Of a DNA stretch of 64,000 nt, positions 1 through 10,460 are shown piece after piece. This DNA is from Crossaster papposus (taxonomy: Eukaryota; Echinodermata; Asteroidea; Velatida; Solasteridae): positions 1,116,001 through 1,180,000 of the forward strand of contig JBAIAA010000118.1 of assembly GCA_037893245.1 (NCBI GenBank), in the 5' to 3' direction. Every line of letters starts with the position of its first letter. Positions within the stretch are counted from its first letter, which is position 1. Made by a program: the position numbers and the translations under genes. The notes beneath the pieces were generated by a model. The model did no database searches. It saw nothing but the letters and a program-made list of their open reading frames with translations, and was not told the DNA's origin.

Positions 1-369
1 AATCCTATATAGTTATATATATATACCATAAAACTAACCTGTACAAACTACACATTTCATTTCAAAAGGTGGTAGCGATTTTGAGATATTGCCGACAATC
101 TGGATCGGTTATGTCCACGCAGGAAAAATAATCTGCATTGGAATACACAATCTGAGAAACGTCACTGCAGTAACGCTTCTCAAATTCAAATTTTTGGGGA
201 TAAAAAGTGATATCTTTTTCCATAACCGCAGTTCTTCGAAGTGAAAAGTTTCTAAAAATGCATTATACTATCCAAAGCTGCTGTATACTTCTTACCAAGT
301 AGGCCTAAGTTTGTATTGCCAATAATTTTTTGAGTAGGCCTAATTACCAAACGTATACGATCCCTTTAA
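1..369 (-). mobile_element. Family D TTAA MITE, cut by window start
   Basis: Non-autonomous element ending in CGTATACGATCCCTTTAA. It matches, mostly base for base, the copies at 41894-42228 and 51996-52390. The outer end (about 30-40 bases, seen at 33103) lies before the window. Internal landmarks are the GTGGACATAACC-like block, GCAGTAACGC and the TTCTTCGAAGTG segment. No coding capacity. TTAA ends and the AAAGGRR-type terminus suggest the Kolobok/T2 group (inference from family knowledge). Confidence 0.8.
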
Positions 370-808
370 TGCAACCAGATTTGGCCGTAACTTTTACGTT
401 TACGCTCTTTCATTGGCTGTATCGCGCATAATCAGGTGAGTGACATGTCACGTGCGACGGGGTTCGAGTCCATATAAGGTAAAGAGACAAGATTTCATGG
501 AAGTCCAAATTTCCTGTGATATAGGTTAATATCTAGATGCGGGTTTTGTGTGGAGTTTATAGTCCAGTCACCGTCAACTCGCATTGCTATACCCCAAAAC
601 AAAATCAAGCACCGTCATTTACAGTGTTGCCATTTCTCAAGTTTGGGATTCGGTACAATCACTTACACTTATACCCACTAAAGTTTTCGATCGTTTTTTC
701 TTCTTCTTCTGATGTACATGTTTGAGCAGTGATATACGCCGCAGACTATATCATCGCTATGGCACACCCTGTACAATTTTGCCAAAATACATCTTACACA
801 TAACTTAG
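370..808. other. unique AT-rich spacer
   Basis: No exon, RNA gene or repeat copy found. A tRNA B-box-like GGTTCGAGTCC at about 456 has no A box or cloverleaf around it. Confidence 0.5.
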
Positions 809-1135
809 CAAATTTGTGTATCTCTCTATGCATCTCTCTATCAGAGGGTAGTTTTAAAGATTTTATTGTTGGTATATAAAGCACTTAATGAACAAACGCC
901 AACTTATGTTACTTCCATGATCCAGCAGTACAGACCAACTCGGGCTCTGCGTTCTGCAGATCAATACCTCCTGTCCGTTCCAAGAACAAAAACAAAAGGT
1001 TTTGGAAAGAGGTCCTTTAGACAGGTGGCTCCTGATCTGTGGAACGCACTGCCTTTGGGTGTGAGGTTGGCAGGATCAGTCAGTGTCTTCAAGAAAGTGC
1101 TGAAAACTCATCTGTTTACTAAATGTTTTAACTAG
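809..1135 (+). pseudogene. LINE reverse transcriptase, C-terminal remnant (CR1/L2-like)
   Basis: This is the 3' end of a non-LTR retrotransposon ORF2. The frame is open from just after a stop at 806-808 to TAG at 1133-1135. The peptide reads KILLLVYKALNEQTPTYV, then RALRSADQYLLSVPRTKTK, KRSFRQVAPDLWNALPLGVR and a C-terminal FKKVLKTHLFTKCF. That order (KILLLVYKALNG; R..RS....L.VPR.. .G.R.F....P.LWN.LP; FK..LKTHLF) is the conserved region after the RT fingers/palm in CR1, L2 and Rex1-type LINEs, acting in target-primed reverse transcription. The endonuclease and catalytic RT core are missing, so the copy is 5'-truncated, the usual LINE insertion outcome. No start codon is meaningful here. Assignment to the CR1/L2 clade is inferred from the motif pattern and the 3' tail. 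Confidence 0.85.
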
Positions 1136-1272
1136 TATATGTTGTTTGTTTTAATGTATTTTTTGTTTTTGACGTATGATGTATGTTTTTATCCTAAGTT
1201 TAATGTAAAGCGCCTTAGAGCTTTTTTGGATTCTGGCGCTATATAAGTAATGTATAATAATAATAATATAAT
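1136..1272 (+). mobile_element. LINE 3' UTR and ATT-type tail
   Basis: Follows directly from the RT remnant. It contains GTAAAGCGCCTTAGAGC, then GGCGCTATATAAGTAATG and a short (AAT)n tail at 1253-1272. A GCGC...GCGCTATATAA...(ATT/AAT)n end is typical of CR1/L2/Rex1-like LINEs in marine animals. It marks the 3' boundary of the insertion. Confidence 0.8.
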
Positions 1273-1375
1273 AGTCTGCACTTTCCTCGAGACCGGCTCG
1301 GCGGCCTGACAGTATTTATATTTGACACGAGTAACGGTAGCGCAGGGATCTAGAGCAGACGGTGACAGGGCCGGA

Positions 1376-1480
1376 TTGTACAATTACGTAATTACTAATT
1401 AGGGGCGATTAAATATAAAAAACACCCCAATTAGTGACAGCCCGTTACAACGGTATACAGATTCGAACAAAGATACGTTC
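1376..1480 (-). repeat. Dispersed repeat T, copy 1
   Basis: In reverse complement this resembles 42714-42800. Shared words are ACG(TAT)CTTTGTTCG, then TAATCGCCCCTAATTA and ACGTA. Too diverged to define ends. Confidence 0.4.
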
Positions 1481-2370
1481 TGTATCGCTTGAGGGCGCTT
1501 TCCTTTTCACGCGCGGTATTATTAAACTTGCAAAAATGTTTTGATCACTGTAATCCGCCCGTTCCAAACAGGCACATTTCGAACGGGCACTGCACTAGTA
1601 TATTTGAACCGAATGTCTGTAACGTAATGAGTCAGTGTAAGGTGCATCAACCGGATCGACCACGAGCAGCGGCTTTCAATAAAGTGCAAGGGGGGGAAAT
1701 CTTTGCAATAAAAAATGCATCTGTATTTCTTTTGTCTGAAACCAAAAGTCATTGTCCGGACTTGGTTTATCATCACGCACGAAGACATTATTTGAGTAAA
1801 ATTTTAGTTTTGCCTTAGATGGATTTATATATACCGGTACTTAAAAATATAAGAATATTAAATAACGTGTGCGTGCGAGATATAATCTAACTGACATTAC
1901 GGTACATACCCTTTTAACTTTTCGCTTCAAGGTTGCCGCCAAATGTTAAATGTCCAACCACCTTCAAAACTAAATACAATCAGCGCAATAATACACGCGA
2001 TTTAACGACAAAGGAATGCAATCAAGCAATTACACATGTTAAGTGCACCGCACTTTAAGATCTCCTCTTTAATATATGTATTTCCGGCAAATAAAGACAC
2101 TGTAGAAATTGTAACAATACTTCTTTAACAAAGATGCGTTCACCGCCATTTTAACAAGACCGCACGACCGATCGTCACGCCTATGTCCCGCCAAGAAATC
2201 ATTGTATTTTTCAATTATTTCGCGCGGCATTTTAGTGCGTAAAAAAAAGGAGCCTCTCTATTCGATTACCCAACGTTGCTTAACTGCGCATGGGCAATCA
2301 TTTTGGAGGGGGCGTGGCTGACGAGGTTGGAGAAGACCGCCTGACGTTGAAGTTGCAGAAAGTATACAAT
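1481..2370. other. unique spacer, no gene seen
   Basis: AT-rich except for 2140-2370, which is CpG-containing (CGCACGACCGATCGTCACGC). Short open frames on both strands overlap and show no recognisable domain. Confidence 0.4.
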
Positions 2371-2612
2371 TTTGACACGATCAAGCGGAATAAGTCGGAT
2401 GTCGGCCCCGGTCAAAAAAATGAGTTTTCATGTAGTTTTAAAGAGGGCCTATGTACGTTTTGAAAACTGAAAACCCCACGTTGATACGATGTTTTGTTGT
2501 CGAGTTATGTACATTTGTTTAAATACCAACGAAGAACACAGTTCTGATTAAAACATTTTTGGGATTCCCCGACATCCGACTCATTCCGTTTGATCGTGTC
2601 ACAATTTTCAAA
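2371..2612. mobile_element. Foldback element, about 40-bp arms
   Basis: Left arm 2371-2410 (TTTTGACACGATCAAGCGGA...GTCGGATGTCGG) is the reverse complement of the right arm 2572-2612 with a few mismatches. The loop is about 160 bp and non-coding. Probably a MITE; no clear target duplication. Confidence 0.65.
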
Positions 2613-2651
2613 GCGCGGCGCTGCATTTCATATAAGGTCCAACCTTAATAG

Positions 2652-3098
2652 TTAAAGGTAGGATACACCATATCGAAAAATGTTACTACCGAATTATTAG
2701 GAAATATCTTGCTTATTTTGAAAGTAAATAATGATTCCACGCATCCAGCAAAATGATTGCCCTAGATATCCTGTAATTGTTCTGAAAAATTACACTTTAT
2801 AAACAAAAACACGATCGCGACGGACGGCGATCGCGAAAAAAACCCAACAACATAAGAACAACTGCCCGACGCCGGTTAAAAACGAACGCCGTTTTTCTTG
2901 CTTTTTTCTTAGCATCATATCCATGATTCGATCGTACAACTTCAGAGAGGTCAGTTAAACGATATGTACTGTACAAAATAAACTCCATAAATTCACCCAT
3001 TCCTGGTAATTCAAGCAATTACCAATGGTGTATCCTACCTTTAAATCCACCCATTCCTGATAATTCAAGCAATTACCAATGGTGTATCCTACCTTTAA
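2652..3098 (-). mobile_element. Family A MITE, copy 1, with duplicated terminus
   Basis: TTAAAGGTAGGATACACC at 2652 and its inverse ending in CCTACCTTTAA at 3044. Internal GC palindrome near 2812-2840 (GATCGCGACGGACGGCGATC). The last 54 bases are repeated in tandem: 2991-3044 and 3045-3098 both end in TTAA. No ORF of transposase type. The short ORFs on it (peptide KARKTAFVFNRR) recur in other copies and are repeat shadows. Confidence 0.9.
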
Positions 3099-3364
3099 GT
3101 GATACATGTAGTCAGGCAGATTGGTGAGAAAAAAAAAGTTGAATCAAATGATAAAAGCATGGAATTGGGTTCTACTCGCAATATGTTCAATAGTGCATCG
3201 TATTCTGCGGACGTGCGAGACACAGTATGGCCGTTTTCCAAACCCCAGATTTGTCATCGATCTGGCTTCATTCATATAGCAATAGGCTGTAGCGGAGACG
3301 GTGCCGAAGCCAGGGCTTTGGAAAACGGCCTATGTGTGTATGATACAAAAAGGTTCAATTTATG

Positions 3365-3560
3365 GAGACGCTAAGCACAAACAAGTGCTTAGCACAACAA
3401 AAGTCTTGCTCAGTAAAAACAGGATACCAGCCTAAACTCTATGTGTTTTGTCATGCTGAAGCAGAAAATATAACTATATAGCTATATAACACAGTACTCT
3501 ATAATACAGAGTACAATATAGGCCTACATGGTTTGTAACTGTATCCCCTGTTTTTGACGA
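3365..3560. repeat. Family C foldback fragment
   Basis: GACGCTAAGCACAAACAAGTGCTTAGCAC, GTCTTGCTCAGTAAAAACAGG and a terminal TTTGTAACTGTATCCCCTG match the interior of the complete family C copies at 23931 and 24760. The GGGGCCAATTTCATA ends are absent, so this is an eroded copy, further disrupted by a TATA-rich segment at 3470-3490. Confidence 0.55.
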
Positions 3561-3800
3561 GTGAGTATCATACGTTAGTTAACGGAACCATCTCCGAATC
3601 AACGTCTGATAATAATGTGGAGATGTTAACTTTTATGCGACCCTGCGTGCATGGCAGCCAATCAGAGTCCACTGTGGCGTCATTTGTCATATTGAAGCAA
3701 GATGTTGGACAGAGGGACCCCCCCTTCCATTGTGGTGGTTATTGTGCTTGCGGAATGTTGCGGTTTCTCGGGAATTCTTTTTCGGTTTTTAGGAAGAGAA

Positions 3801-3906
3801 GGGGGAGGGGGAGGGGGAGGGGAAGGGGGGCTTAGGGGGGGGGGGGGGGGGGGGGGGGGGGAGGGGGGGGGGGGGGAGGGGGGGGGGCTTAGGGGGGGGG
3901 GGGGGG
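3801..3906. repeat. G-rich tract of about 106 bases
   Basis: Almost pure G on the plus strand, broken by single A bases and two CTTA interruptions near 3832 and 3889. The recurrence of GGGGCTTAGGGG about 57 bases apart suggests an internal tandem duplication. Many runs of four or more G could form G-quadruplexes. The exact length is probably unreliable in an assembly. The glycine/arginine-rich ORFs over it are artefacts. Confidence 0.9.
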
Positions 3907-3934
3907 TAACAATAGTCTAGAGATCTGAATAAGT

Positions 3935-3985
3935 ATGGGGACTATTATATGGGTGACTATTATATGGGGGACTATAATGGAGGAG
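3935..3985. repeat. Short ACTATTATATGGG tandem repeat
   Basis: Three imperfect units of about 15 bp (GGGGACTATTATATGGGTG) directly after the G tract. Confidence 0.6.
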
Positions 3986-4202
3986 TCTCTCGGTCTCATA
4001 TCGTGCCGGGTACATCATTTGTAGCAGAAATCTGGATAAAGCTGCTGATTGGCCAATTCGGCTGCCGTTTTTGGGGAAAGCGCCTGCTGAATGGACAGAA
4101 TCTTAAAGGTAAGATGCAGTCTTGTTTGCATAATTAATCACCGAATCTGCTCGCATATCATAGACGCTCGTCCAACGAGCAGATATTCAAGGATACATTT
4201 TC

Positions 4203-4255
4203 ATGCTAAACAATATTTTGTGCTGATAGCTAGCTACATGAAATTGCCCCCTGGT
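4203..4255. repeat. Family C terminal fragment
   Basis: CATGCTAAACAATATTTTG followed by ACATGAAATTGCCCCCTGG matches the right end of family C elements (GCTAAGCA...TGAAATTGGCCCC). Confidence 0.5.
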
Positions 4256-5517
4256 TAGTTTCTTTTTAACCTGCCCTTTAAAATAGGATACGTAAACAAT
4301 CCGAAACATGAAGTTTTGGAGGATTTCTGTGGGTGGTGTCCCCTTTAACGATTTCGATGACGACTTCAGGATTGTCCACAGCGCAAAAGGTCATTTCTAT
4401 AAGTGAACTCTGCATGTAGTGACTTTTGATTTGCCGAAGTCCACTCCGGAAATCTGCCGATTTTTTTTGAAACCCAAATGAGCTACTTGGGCTCCGCCGT
4501 GGCCGCGGCGGCTCTCGCCGGCACAGCGAGCGGAATAATGCAGCCGGCTGAAGAAAAAAACTGCACTCTTGCAAATGCTGTTGCGCTTTTAGGTTAATTG
4601 TGTCGGCGCGCGGAATTCTAATGATGCTCGAGCGAGCTGTAGAACCCAAAATTCACTTCATTCAAGTGCCAACTTTCCGCATTTGAAAGCAATCGACTGC
4701 AACACCGGTAACCCGACACCAGCTGGGATTTTTGAATTTGTTATTTTTTTTCTCCGTAGCCAATTTATTTCAAGAAGCCCGAAATTGTTGATTTAATAAA
4801 CGTTAGGCCTTGCAAAAAAAAAGCGTGGCTCCAAAGTGTTCTTGTGTGCTGCGCGCCGGTACAGGTCGACCGCGCATGCAGCGCGCACCGTACTGACGCG
4901 CCACGCTGACCGTCAAAACAACCACCCAAAAACGAATACATATGCAACGGGAAGTGCTCAAGATTTCCTCCGTCCGAATATATCGTCGCATTTTGACTCT
5001 GTTTGTGGTTCTGTGCCCTGCAGGGTTAAGGGGGTTCGACAATCTATGCGACTACGACTGCGCTCTTAAAAAACATAACATGGAATTCATTGCAAGTTGT
5101 ACCGGCGCTCTACGCGGGAAATACTCGAGCTGCAATTATGCGAACGACAAAAAAACCCCGAAAAGCATTGATCAGAGTCAAAATAAAATTATGATAAAAT
5201 GAAACGATCAGAAATTAATTGGAATGAAGTTGAACAACGTAAGAAAGCATAAAACTGGAAATAAATGTATATTAACCAATTTGATAAAAACAAACAAAAT
5301 ATGTAAATTATTGTAAACACAAGCGACGAGATAACACGTTATACATAATTCAAAAACATTGGCAAAGGACTCAAATGACCGAAATGACACTGATATTTGC
5401 ATTCGTGAGTAAGATCGTGAACCGATGTCAATCCTCCAAAATAAATGATGGGTTGACAACATGCTTTGTGTGCATGCAAGCGCAGTAAACGCTTTAAAGC
5501 TCTGATTGGATCGATTT
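4256..5517. other. unique DNA, partly GC/CpG-rich
   Basis: 4440-4620 and 4840-5140 are richer in CpG than the surroundings (GCGCGCCGGTACAGGTCGAC). Open frames on both strands up to 123 codons show no domain or splice-site support. May be regulatory; nothing firm. Confidence 0.35.
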
Positions 5518-5755
5518 TATAGACCATGTGCCCTCTGTTTACATCTATATTCAAATGTGCCGTCAATATGCGCACGCATCGTGTTTTCCATAAATTTGGT
5601 TAAGAGGCGACATCAGAGGTCACATAATTCAAAGGTGGTCTGACCTGTGGCGTCACTCTTCAACCAAATTTTATGTAAAACACGATGTGTGCGCATATTG
5701 CCGGGCACATTTAAATGCAGATGTAACACGTGACATCAGAGGGCACATCGTCTAT
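5518..5755. mobile_element. Family E foldback MITE, copy 1
   Basis: Arms of about 95-115 bp: left 5518-5612 and right 5640-5755 are inverted copies (TATAGACCATGTGCCCTCTG outward, then ATCGTGTTTTxCATAAA near the loop). The right arm retains CACGTGACATCAG, which the left has lost. A second copy lies at 16919-17142. Ends look TA-flanked, suggesting a Tc1/mariner-like mobiliser (inference). Confidence 0.85.
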
Positions 5756-6805
5756 CTGACCTGTGAACTGGAGGTTACCAATTCCGCGGCTCGGATGCGC
5801 TTCATGCAAAATGTCGTGCGTTTCCTTTACAGAAACCTGTGAAGCGCGCGTCACGTCGGCAGCGTTTCCCAGCGTTTCCTAGTGCAGGCACGAGCGAATC
5901 TGCAAGCGGCTGGAACCTGACTATACATGTATAATACACTCAATTCTAATGTCTTTCATCGTACCCCTTGGACCCCTCGCGAAAGCCTCGCAAAACAAGG
6001 AGTGTCTGTTTCATGAACTTTGGTTCACGCGGGCTAACCGTCTGACTGTTGTCAGTCAATTAGACGAAGATTGTTTTGGCCGAGGGTGCTAAACTGCTAA
6101 AGGCATTACGAAAGGTGTTGACAAGCGTTCACCAGACGCAGTATTTTTGTATACAGAGATGATATTATGTATACAGATATATACACATGTACATGTACAG
6201 TACGTAGGGCATGTGTGCACAGGATAGGTATTTCAGGTTTTTATTACATTTTTAGACAGAAAAATCACTGTATTCGATGAACTAATGCCCCAATGTTGAC
6301 ATTTTGGCTTTAATACATATATTGCAGTTTACGGTTGATTCAATGAGTCTGAGTCAATGTACCAGATTAGCCCAAACAGTGCGTTGTAGAGTGCGTAAAT
6401 CAACGACGGTGTGTCACAAGACACAGCGTGGTTTACGAATGTCGGAGAATCCTGTCAGCTTGTACGAAACCTATACAGGCCTTTTTACATAATGTTTATT
6501 CCGCACAATGCAACCACACCATGGGCAGAGCTAGGAGAGTGTATTACAGCTGTTTCAGAACTCGTTGGGATGTATGTAGTTGGCATTTACTGAAAACTAT
6601 AGCATTGCTCCGAATTGTCTTGTCGTTAGTGCGCGTGCAGGTAAACAAAGTCACCCACTATCATGTAGTACTGATTGGGAAACATTGCTCAAACAAGTGG
6701 CCCTGTTCATTTTTCATCTCCACTGCAGATGTGTTCAGTCTTGGTACATGTACAGTACATCAGACAGGTGAGGGGTTTAGCCTTTGAAGATACAAACATG
6801 GAATT
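5756..6805. other. unique spacer
   Basis: Nothing coding recognised. A CpG-bearing patch sits at 5780-5900 and an ACATGTACATGT palindromic cluster at 6185-6205. Overlapping ORFs at 6304-6787 in all three plus frames do not resemble a family and have no splice support. Confidence 0.35.
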
Positions 6806-6996
6806 ATGAGTAAGTCATCAGAAAGATATCTGCATAGGACCACCGCAAATTTGTCCTTTGAAGAACTATATGTAGAATAACAAGCAGTTTTCACAATTTT
6901 GAAATTTTGAAATTTTAAAAATGGCTGCCATTGCTTGTTATTCTACCTATATTTTGACTGTGTGCCAAATTTCATTCTTGTATCATCAAAGGCACA
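6806..6996. mobile_element. Family H foldback, degraded copy
   Basis: AGAAAGATATCTGCATAGGACC, CAAATTTGTCCTTTGA and CTGTGTGCCAAATTTCAT match the arms of the complete family H element at 51341-51573. Central arms TAGAATAACAAGCA and TGCTTGTTATTCTA pair. The right outer arm lacks the CATCGCAGATTTG block. Confidence 0.65.
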
Positions 6997-7191
6997 ATTT
7001 CCCCCAAGCATTTTTCCTATCTGTCTTACTATGATCCTGGGTTATCTCAGCACTTCCGCGTGGGTAAGCTACCCATAATTATGTGGAACCAATTTTATAA
7101 ACAGATAAAGCGATCACTGAGCAAGTGAGTTTGAATATAACAAACAATAGCCAAGTCAAAACAGATTGTTAACAGGATGTTAAACAGAAGG

Positions 7192-7429
7192 TACACCCTA
7201 AAAACAGATTGGTTGAAAATAACCAATTGATTTGTAGATATGTGTCCAACCAATATATTAGATTTTTTTTCTCTCAAAAATATCGGTTATTTTGACCAAT
7301 ATTTTTGTTTAAATGACCAATATCATTGTTATTTCGACCACTGTTTTTGTAAAAATTTACCAATATCACTGGTTTGACACATTTTTACCAATCAGTTGAT
7401 TATTTCAACCAGTTTGTTTTTAGGGTGTA
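7192..7429. mobile_element. Family G MITE (CACCCTAAAAACA termini)
   Basis: TA at 7192-7193, then CACCCTAAAAACAGATTGG. The right end is CAGTTTGTTTTTAGGGTG followed by TA at 7428-7429. Arms are about 38 bp. The loop carries degenerate TTGACCAATATYRTTG units about 30 bp apart, a short internal tandem array. TA duplication and CAC..GTG ends fit a Tc1/mariner- or CACTA-like MITE; the superfamily is unresolved. Confidence 0.8.
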
Positions 7430-7805
7430 TTTAATTTCGGAAACATTTTTTTCTGCAGCCAACTATAGTCACTGACTGTAATACACATGCGTAGGTAATT
7501 GATAAAGGAATGATTATTGCCACGAAGCAGAACAAAAAAATTAAGATGATCAGCCTGGACTTTCTTATTGTACGATTGTTAAATCACGCCTTCGATGATA
7601 TTGTTTTGCTTTTAAAACATTTGTGGGCCATGGACTTGAAGCCTTGTAAAAATAAAATTGTATTTGTATTTCTGTGTAGTTTTGAAGGAAATTTCTCAAA
7701 GAATTCACGGGATGATGAATTCAGATGATGAAACAAACATTAATTGGACAGGCGTGTAAAACACCTTAAAGAGTTAAGAACTGGGGTACATATCACCGAC
7801 TTCAA

Positions 7806-8243
7806 GGGTGCGTTCCACTTACGCGAACTGTTTGCGCGAACGTTCGCCTACGATTTGAGTTGGCGTTAGTTAAAGTGGAACGATATTTTAAAAACTATGT
7901 TTTCAAAATGGCGGCGCCCAGTGACAGTGACGTCGTTTGGTTGGCTGCTTTTCGTTCAACTCATTATTTTTCTTTAAAAGATCCCTGTGACTGCTCAAAA
8001 CAACCCACCGTTTATAACGAAAAGTATGAAACGTAAATCAAAACCGTGAAAAGAAAACCGTCGGCTGCTAACTTCTCCGCCATCTTTGAAATACGTCACT
8101 GGCCAACAGCGAACAGCTCGAAATGTCGTTCGCCGTTTTCGCTAACGTTTGCCAGCATAATTAGCGAACATTGCGTTCCACTCACGCGAACAACGCTAAC
8201 GTTGGCCAACGTTGGCAACGTTCGCTAGAGTGGAACGCACCCC
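7806..8243. mobile_element. Family I, hAT-like MITE
   Basis: Left end GGGTGCGTTCCACTTACGCG, right end GAGTGGAACGCACCC, a TIR of about 14 bp. Multiple degenerate GCGAACGTTxGC units lie inside both ends (for example CGCTAACGTTGGCCAACGTT near 8190-8215). Subterminal repeats and a GTGCGTTCC-type TIR are hAT-like features. The expected 8-bp duplication is only weakly visible (GACTTCAA / CAGCTTAA). No transposase. Confidence 0.65.
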
Positions 8244-8988
8244 AGCTTAAAAAAAATGTCAGCGCCAGGAATTACATAGTCGTGTTGCAGCGGCTGGGTG
8301 AAATGACAACACTACAGTGCACGAAGGTGTAGCGAGTACGGCCTTGATGCGGCTGGAGATGAAGGCCAACCCAAACAGGCTAAGGTGACAAATTATAGCC
8401 TCAGCTGTAACAATCTCTGGCATATCTCATTAAAAATGACGGGTTTTCATTTCTAGAAACCTTGCCCCGGGGGTGCGAGAGGTCAAGCGATCCCGAGGTC
8501 ATTATGGGTGGTCCGGTCCGCTATTTATCCAAGTCTCGGTTGGGTTGTTCGTCAACGTACCTGTGTTTGTTTTGCTGGGGGATAAAAACAAATAAAGAAA
8601 TAAAGATCATTTCTAATTATGAAAACTTTCACAACACGAAACCACCAGAAGACATACGAGCGTGTTTTGATTGGAGAAAATATAGTAATTAATCTGTCCA
8701 AACTTGCAAAGGTTGATACAATGGTGATCATGTATTTCGTTTGCACGTTAAGCATATCTATCATACGATAGGTAGGAGTTAGGGCCATAAGAAATCTGCC
8801 CAGAAAAAAATGTATAGGCTATAAATTTCCAATTGTATTCTTGCTGATTATTAATCTTGCACTCCAGAATCCTGTAACACAATGTGTAGATTTAGTTTTG
8901 CTGTAAGAGGGTCGGGGTTTGGACTAATGAATGCTATACTGGGGAAGAATTGGACAAGACCCTTTATGTGAGCAATGTACATGTACAA
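8244..8988. other. unique spacer
   Basis: No gene, RNA or repeat recognised. GGTCAAGCGATCCCGAGGTC near 8482 is an isolated GC patch. Confidence 0.4.
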
Positions 8989-9012
8989 TAAAAAAAAAAA
9001 AAAAAAAAAAAA
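8989..9012. repeat. Poly-A tract (about 24)
   Basis: Homopolymer immediately before family B copy 1. Probably an old retro-insertion tail or slippage; no source element recognisable upstream. Confidence 0.8.
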
Positions 9013-9505
9013 GGGTACCGATAGTATTTGCAAACATTCAAAAACAAAACTGCTGAATTAGTATGAAATACCTTACTTGACTGTTAGTAAGTGAATAACA
9101 TTTTCAAGCATCCTGTGAAATAACGGCATATATAGTGTGCTATGGTTTTTAAGAAAAGTGGAATTTTGTGTCAATTTCCAACGATTGCCGGCTGGTGGGA
9201 AAAACCTGACTATTTTCAAACACTGCCCCCAATTTATCAAATTTAGCAAGTCGTCATTTTACTTCCATATACGGATTTACATCCGTGAATGGATGCAAGC
9301 TAACTAGTCTGGTTTCCTAACAGACGTATATAGCAATACGTCTGTATTGCTATATATGTTTCGTCCAAAGAAAGTCAACGAACTAGACTACCGGATTTTG
9401 TTTCAGCGTAACAATATTCCACAATATTTACGATACAACATGAATCCCCTAACTCATCTATTATTTTAAATTACAGCAACAGAACAAGGTGTTTACGACC
9501 TTTAA
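9013..9505. mobile_element. Family B element, copy 1
   Basis: Collinear with the copy at 43492-44258: GTATTTGCAAACA start, TGAAATACCTTACTTGACTG, GTGGAATTTTGT, CCCCCAATTTA, then GTCTGGTTTCCTAAC and its inverted partner GAACTAGACTACC around a small palindrome (ACGTATATAGCAATACGTC) at 9325-9350. Ends in TTTACGACCTTTAA. No coding capacity. Confidence 0.75.
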
Positions 9506-9674
9506 TTCTATTAAAAATTATAAGTTTTGGTTATCGTCAAATCGTATTATGCACATGCGCAGTTGGGATATCGAACTGGCTTGTTATCAAGCTTGGGAAC
9601 GAGTTGATGATTAATTAATGCACAGCGATCTCGGTGAGTGGGATGTTAGTGTTTTTGGTAGGGTTTCATTCGCC

Positions 9675-9805
9675 ATTAGCCTTAAGTTGAAGCATGTATG
9701 GCTGACACAATGGGAGGGCGCTGTTGGGTTTGGGTAAATACAAAAGGCTTTAACCAAATCAAACAGCGCCCTCCGATTGTGTCAGCCATACCTCAAAAGG
9801 CTAAT
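9675..9805. mobile_element. Family J foldback
   Basis: Arms TATGGCTGACACAATGGGAG...GCGCTGTT and AACAGCGCCCTCCGATTGTG...CATAC, about 45 bp each, outermost AGCCTTA/AGGCTAA. Loop about 35 bp. Abuts family K, so one may have inserted at the end of the other. Confidence 0.75.
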
Positions 9806-10178
9806 AAGCCATTTGCGCGTGACCCCGAGTTAAATTTGAGTAACATCTAGTACACTGACTTGCTCACACAGCTTGGCACCGTTGAACTTGAATTCTCCAG
9901 ACCACAGACACTGTTGCTATATTACGCGGTTCGGGGCAAGCCTTGCGCTAGCAACCCCCAGCTCCGGAATGGTCTGGTGTCATTGTGCCATTCTAACCCA
10001 TTGTAAACAATGTATTGGTGCTGAACGTCTGTTCAAGAGCTTGCCCCGAATCATGGGATATGGCAACAGTGTCTTTGGTCTGGAGAATTTAAAGTTCAAT
10101 GGTGCCAAGCTGGGTGAGCAAGTCAGTGTACCAGATGTTATTCAAATTTACCTCGGGGTCACGCGCAAATGGCTTATT
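9803..10178. mobile_element. Family K foldback, about 140-bp arms
   Basis: Left arm 9803-9941 and right arm 10039-10178 are inverted copies with few mismatches (TAAGCCATTTGCGCGTGACC out; GTTCGGGGCAAGC in). About 100 bp of loop. The ORFs across it in both directions are symmetry artefacts. Confidence 0.85.
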
Positions 10179-10320
10179 GGGATTACTTATTACTGAGGTA
10201 AACTTCGTATTGTTTTTCCAATCAAATATATTTTCAATCTTAACCAAACTCCCGATTAGCAATTTACATTTACATAATGAACCAAAATAATGAATCTCTG
10301 TCAAACCCCTTCTATTTTAG

Positions 10321-10460
10321 TACCCGGTGTTATATGAAAATCAGACTTCTATGAAAATCGGACTCCTTGTTCCTATTATTGGTTAAACCACTTCACTTAG
10401 GCATGCGCTTTAATACCAATGAGTCTGGATTTCATAAAGTCTGAAATTCACGCTATCAGT
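10321..10460. repeat. Dispersed repeat L, copy 1
   Basis: CCGGTGTTATATGAAAATCAG...ATTATTGGTTAAxCC...AATGAGTCTGxATT...GTCTGAAATTCACG is collinear with 11792-11960. Ends not defined. Confidence 0.55.

Noticed and set aside
445-475. tRNA B box GGTTCGAGTCC
   Set aside because: No A box or acceptor stem at the right distance.
2797-3018. ORFs with peptide KARKTAFVFNRR on several family A copies (also 23069-23332 and 38480-38665)
   Set aside because: The same sequence block recurs in family A copies with frameshifts and deletions; it is repeat DNA with no conserved frame.
3702-3920. Glycine-rich ORF
   Set aside because: Arises purely from the G tract.
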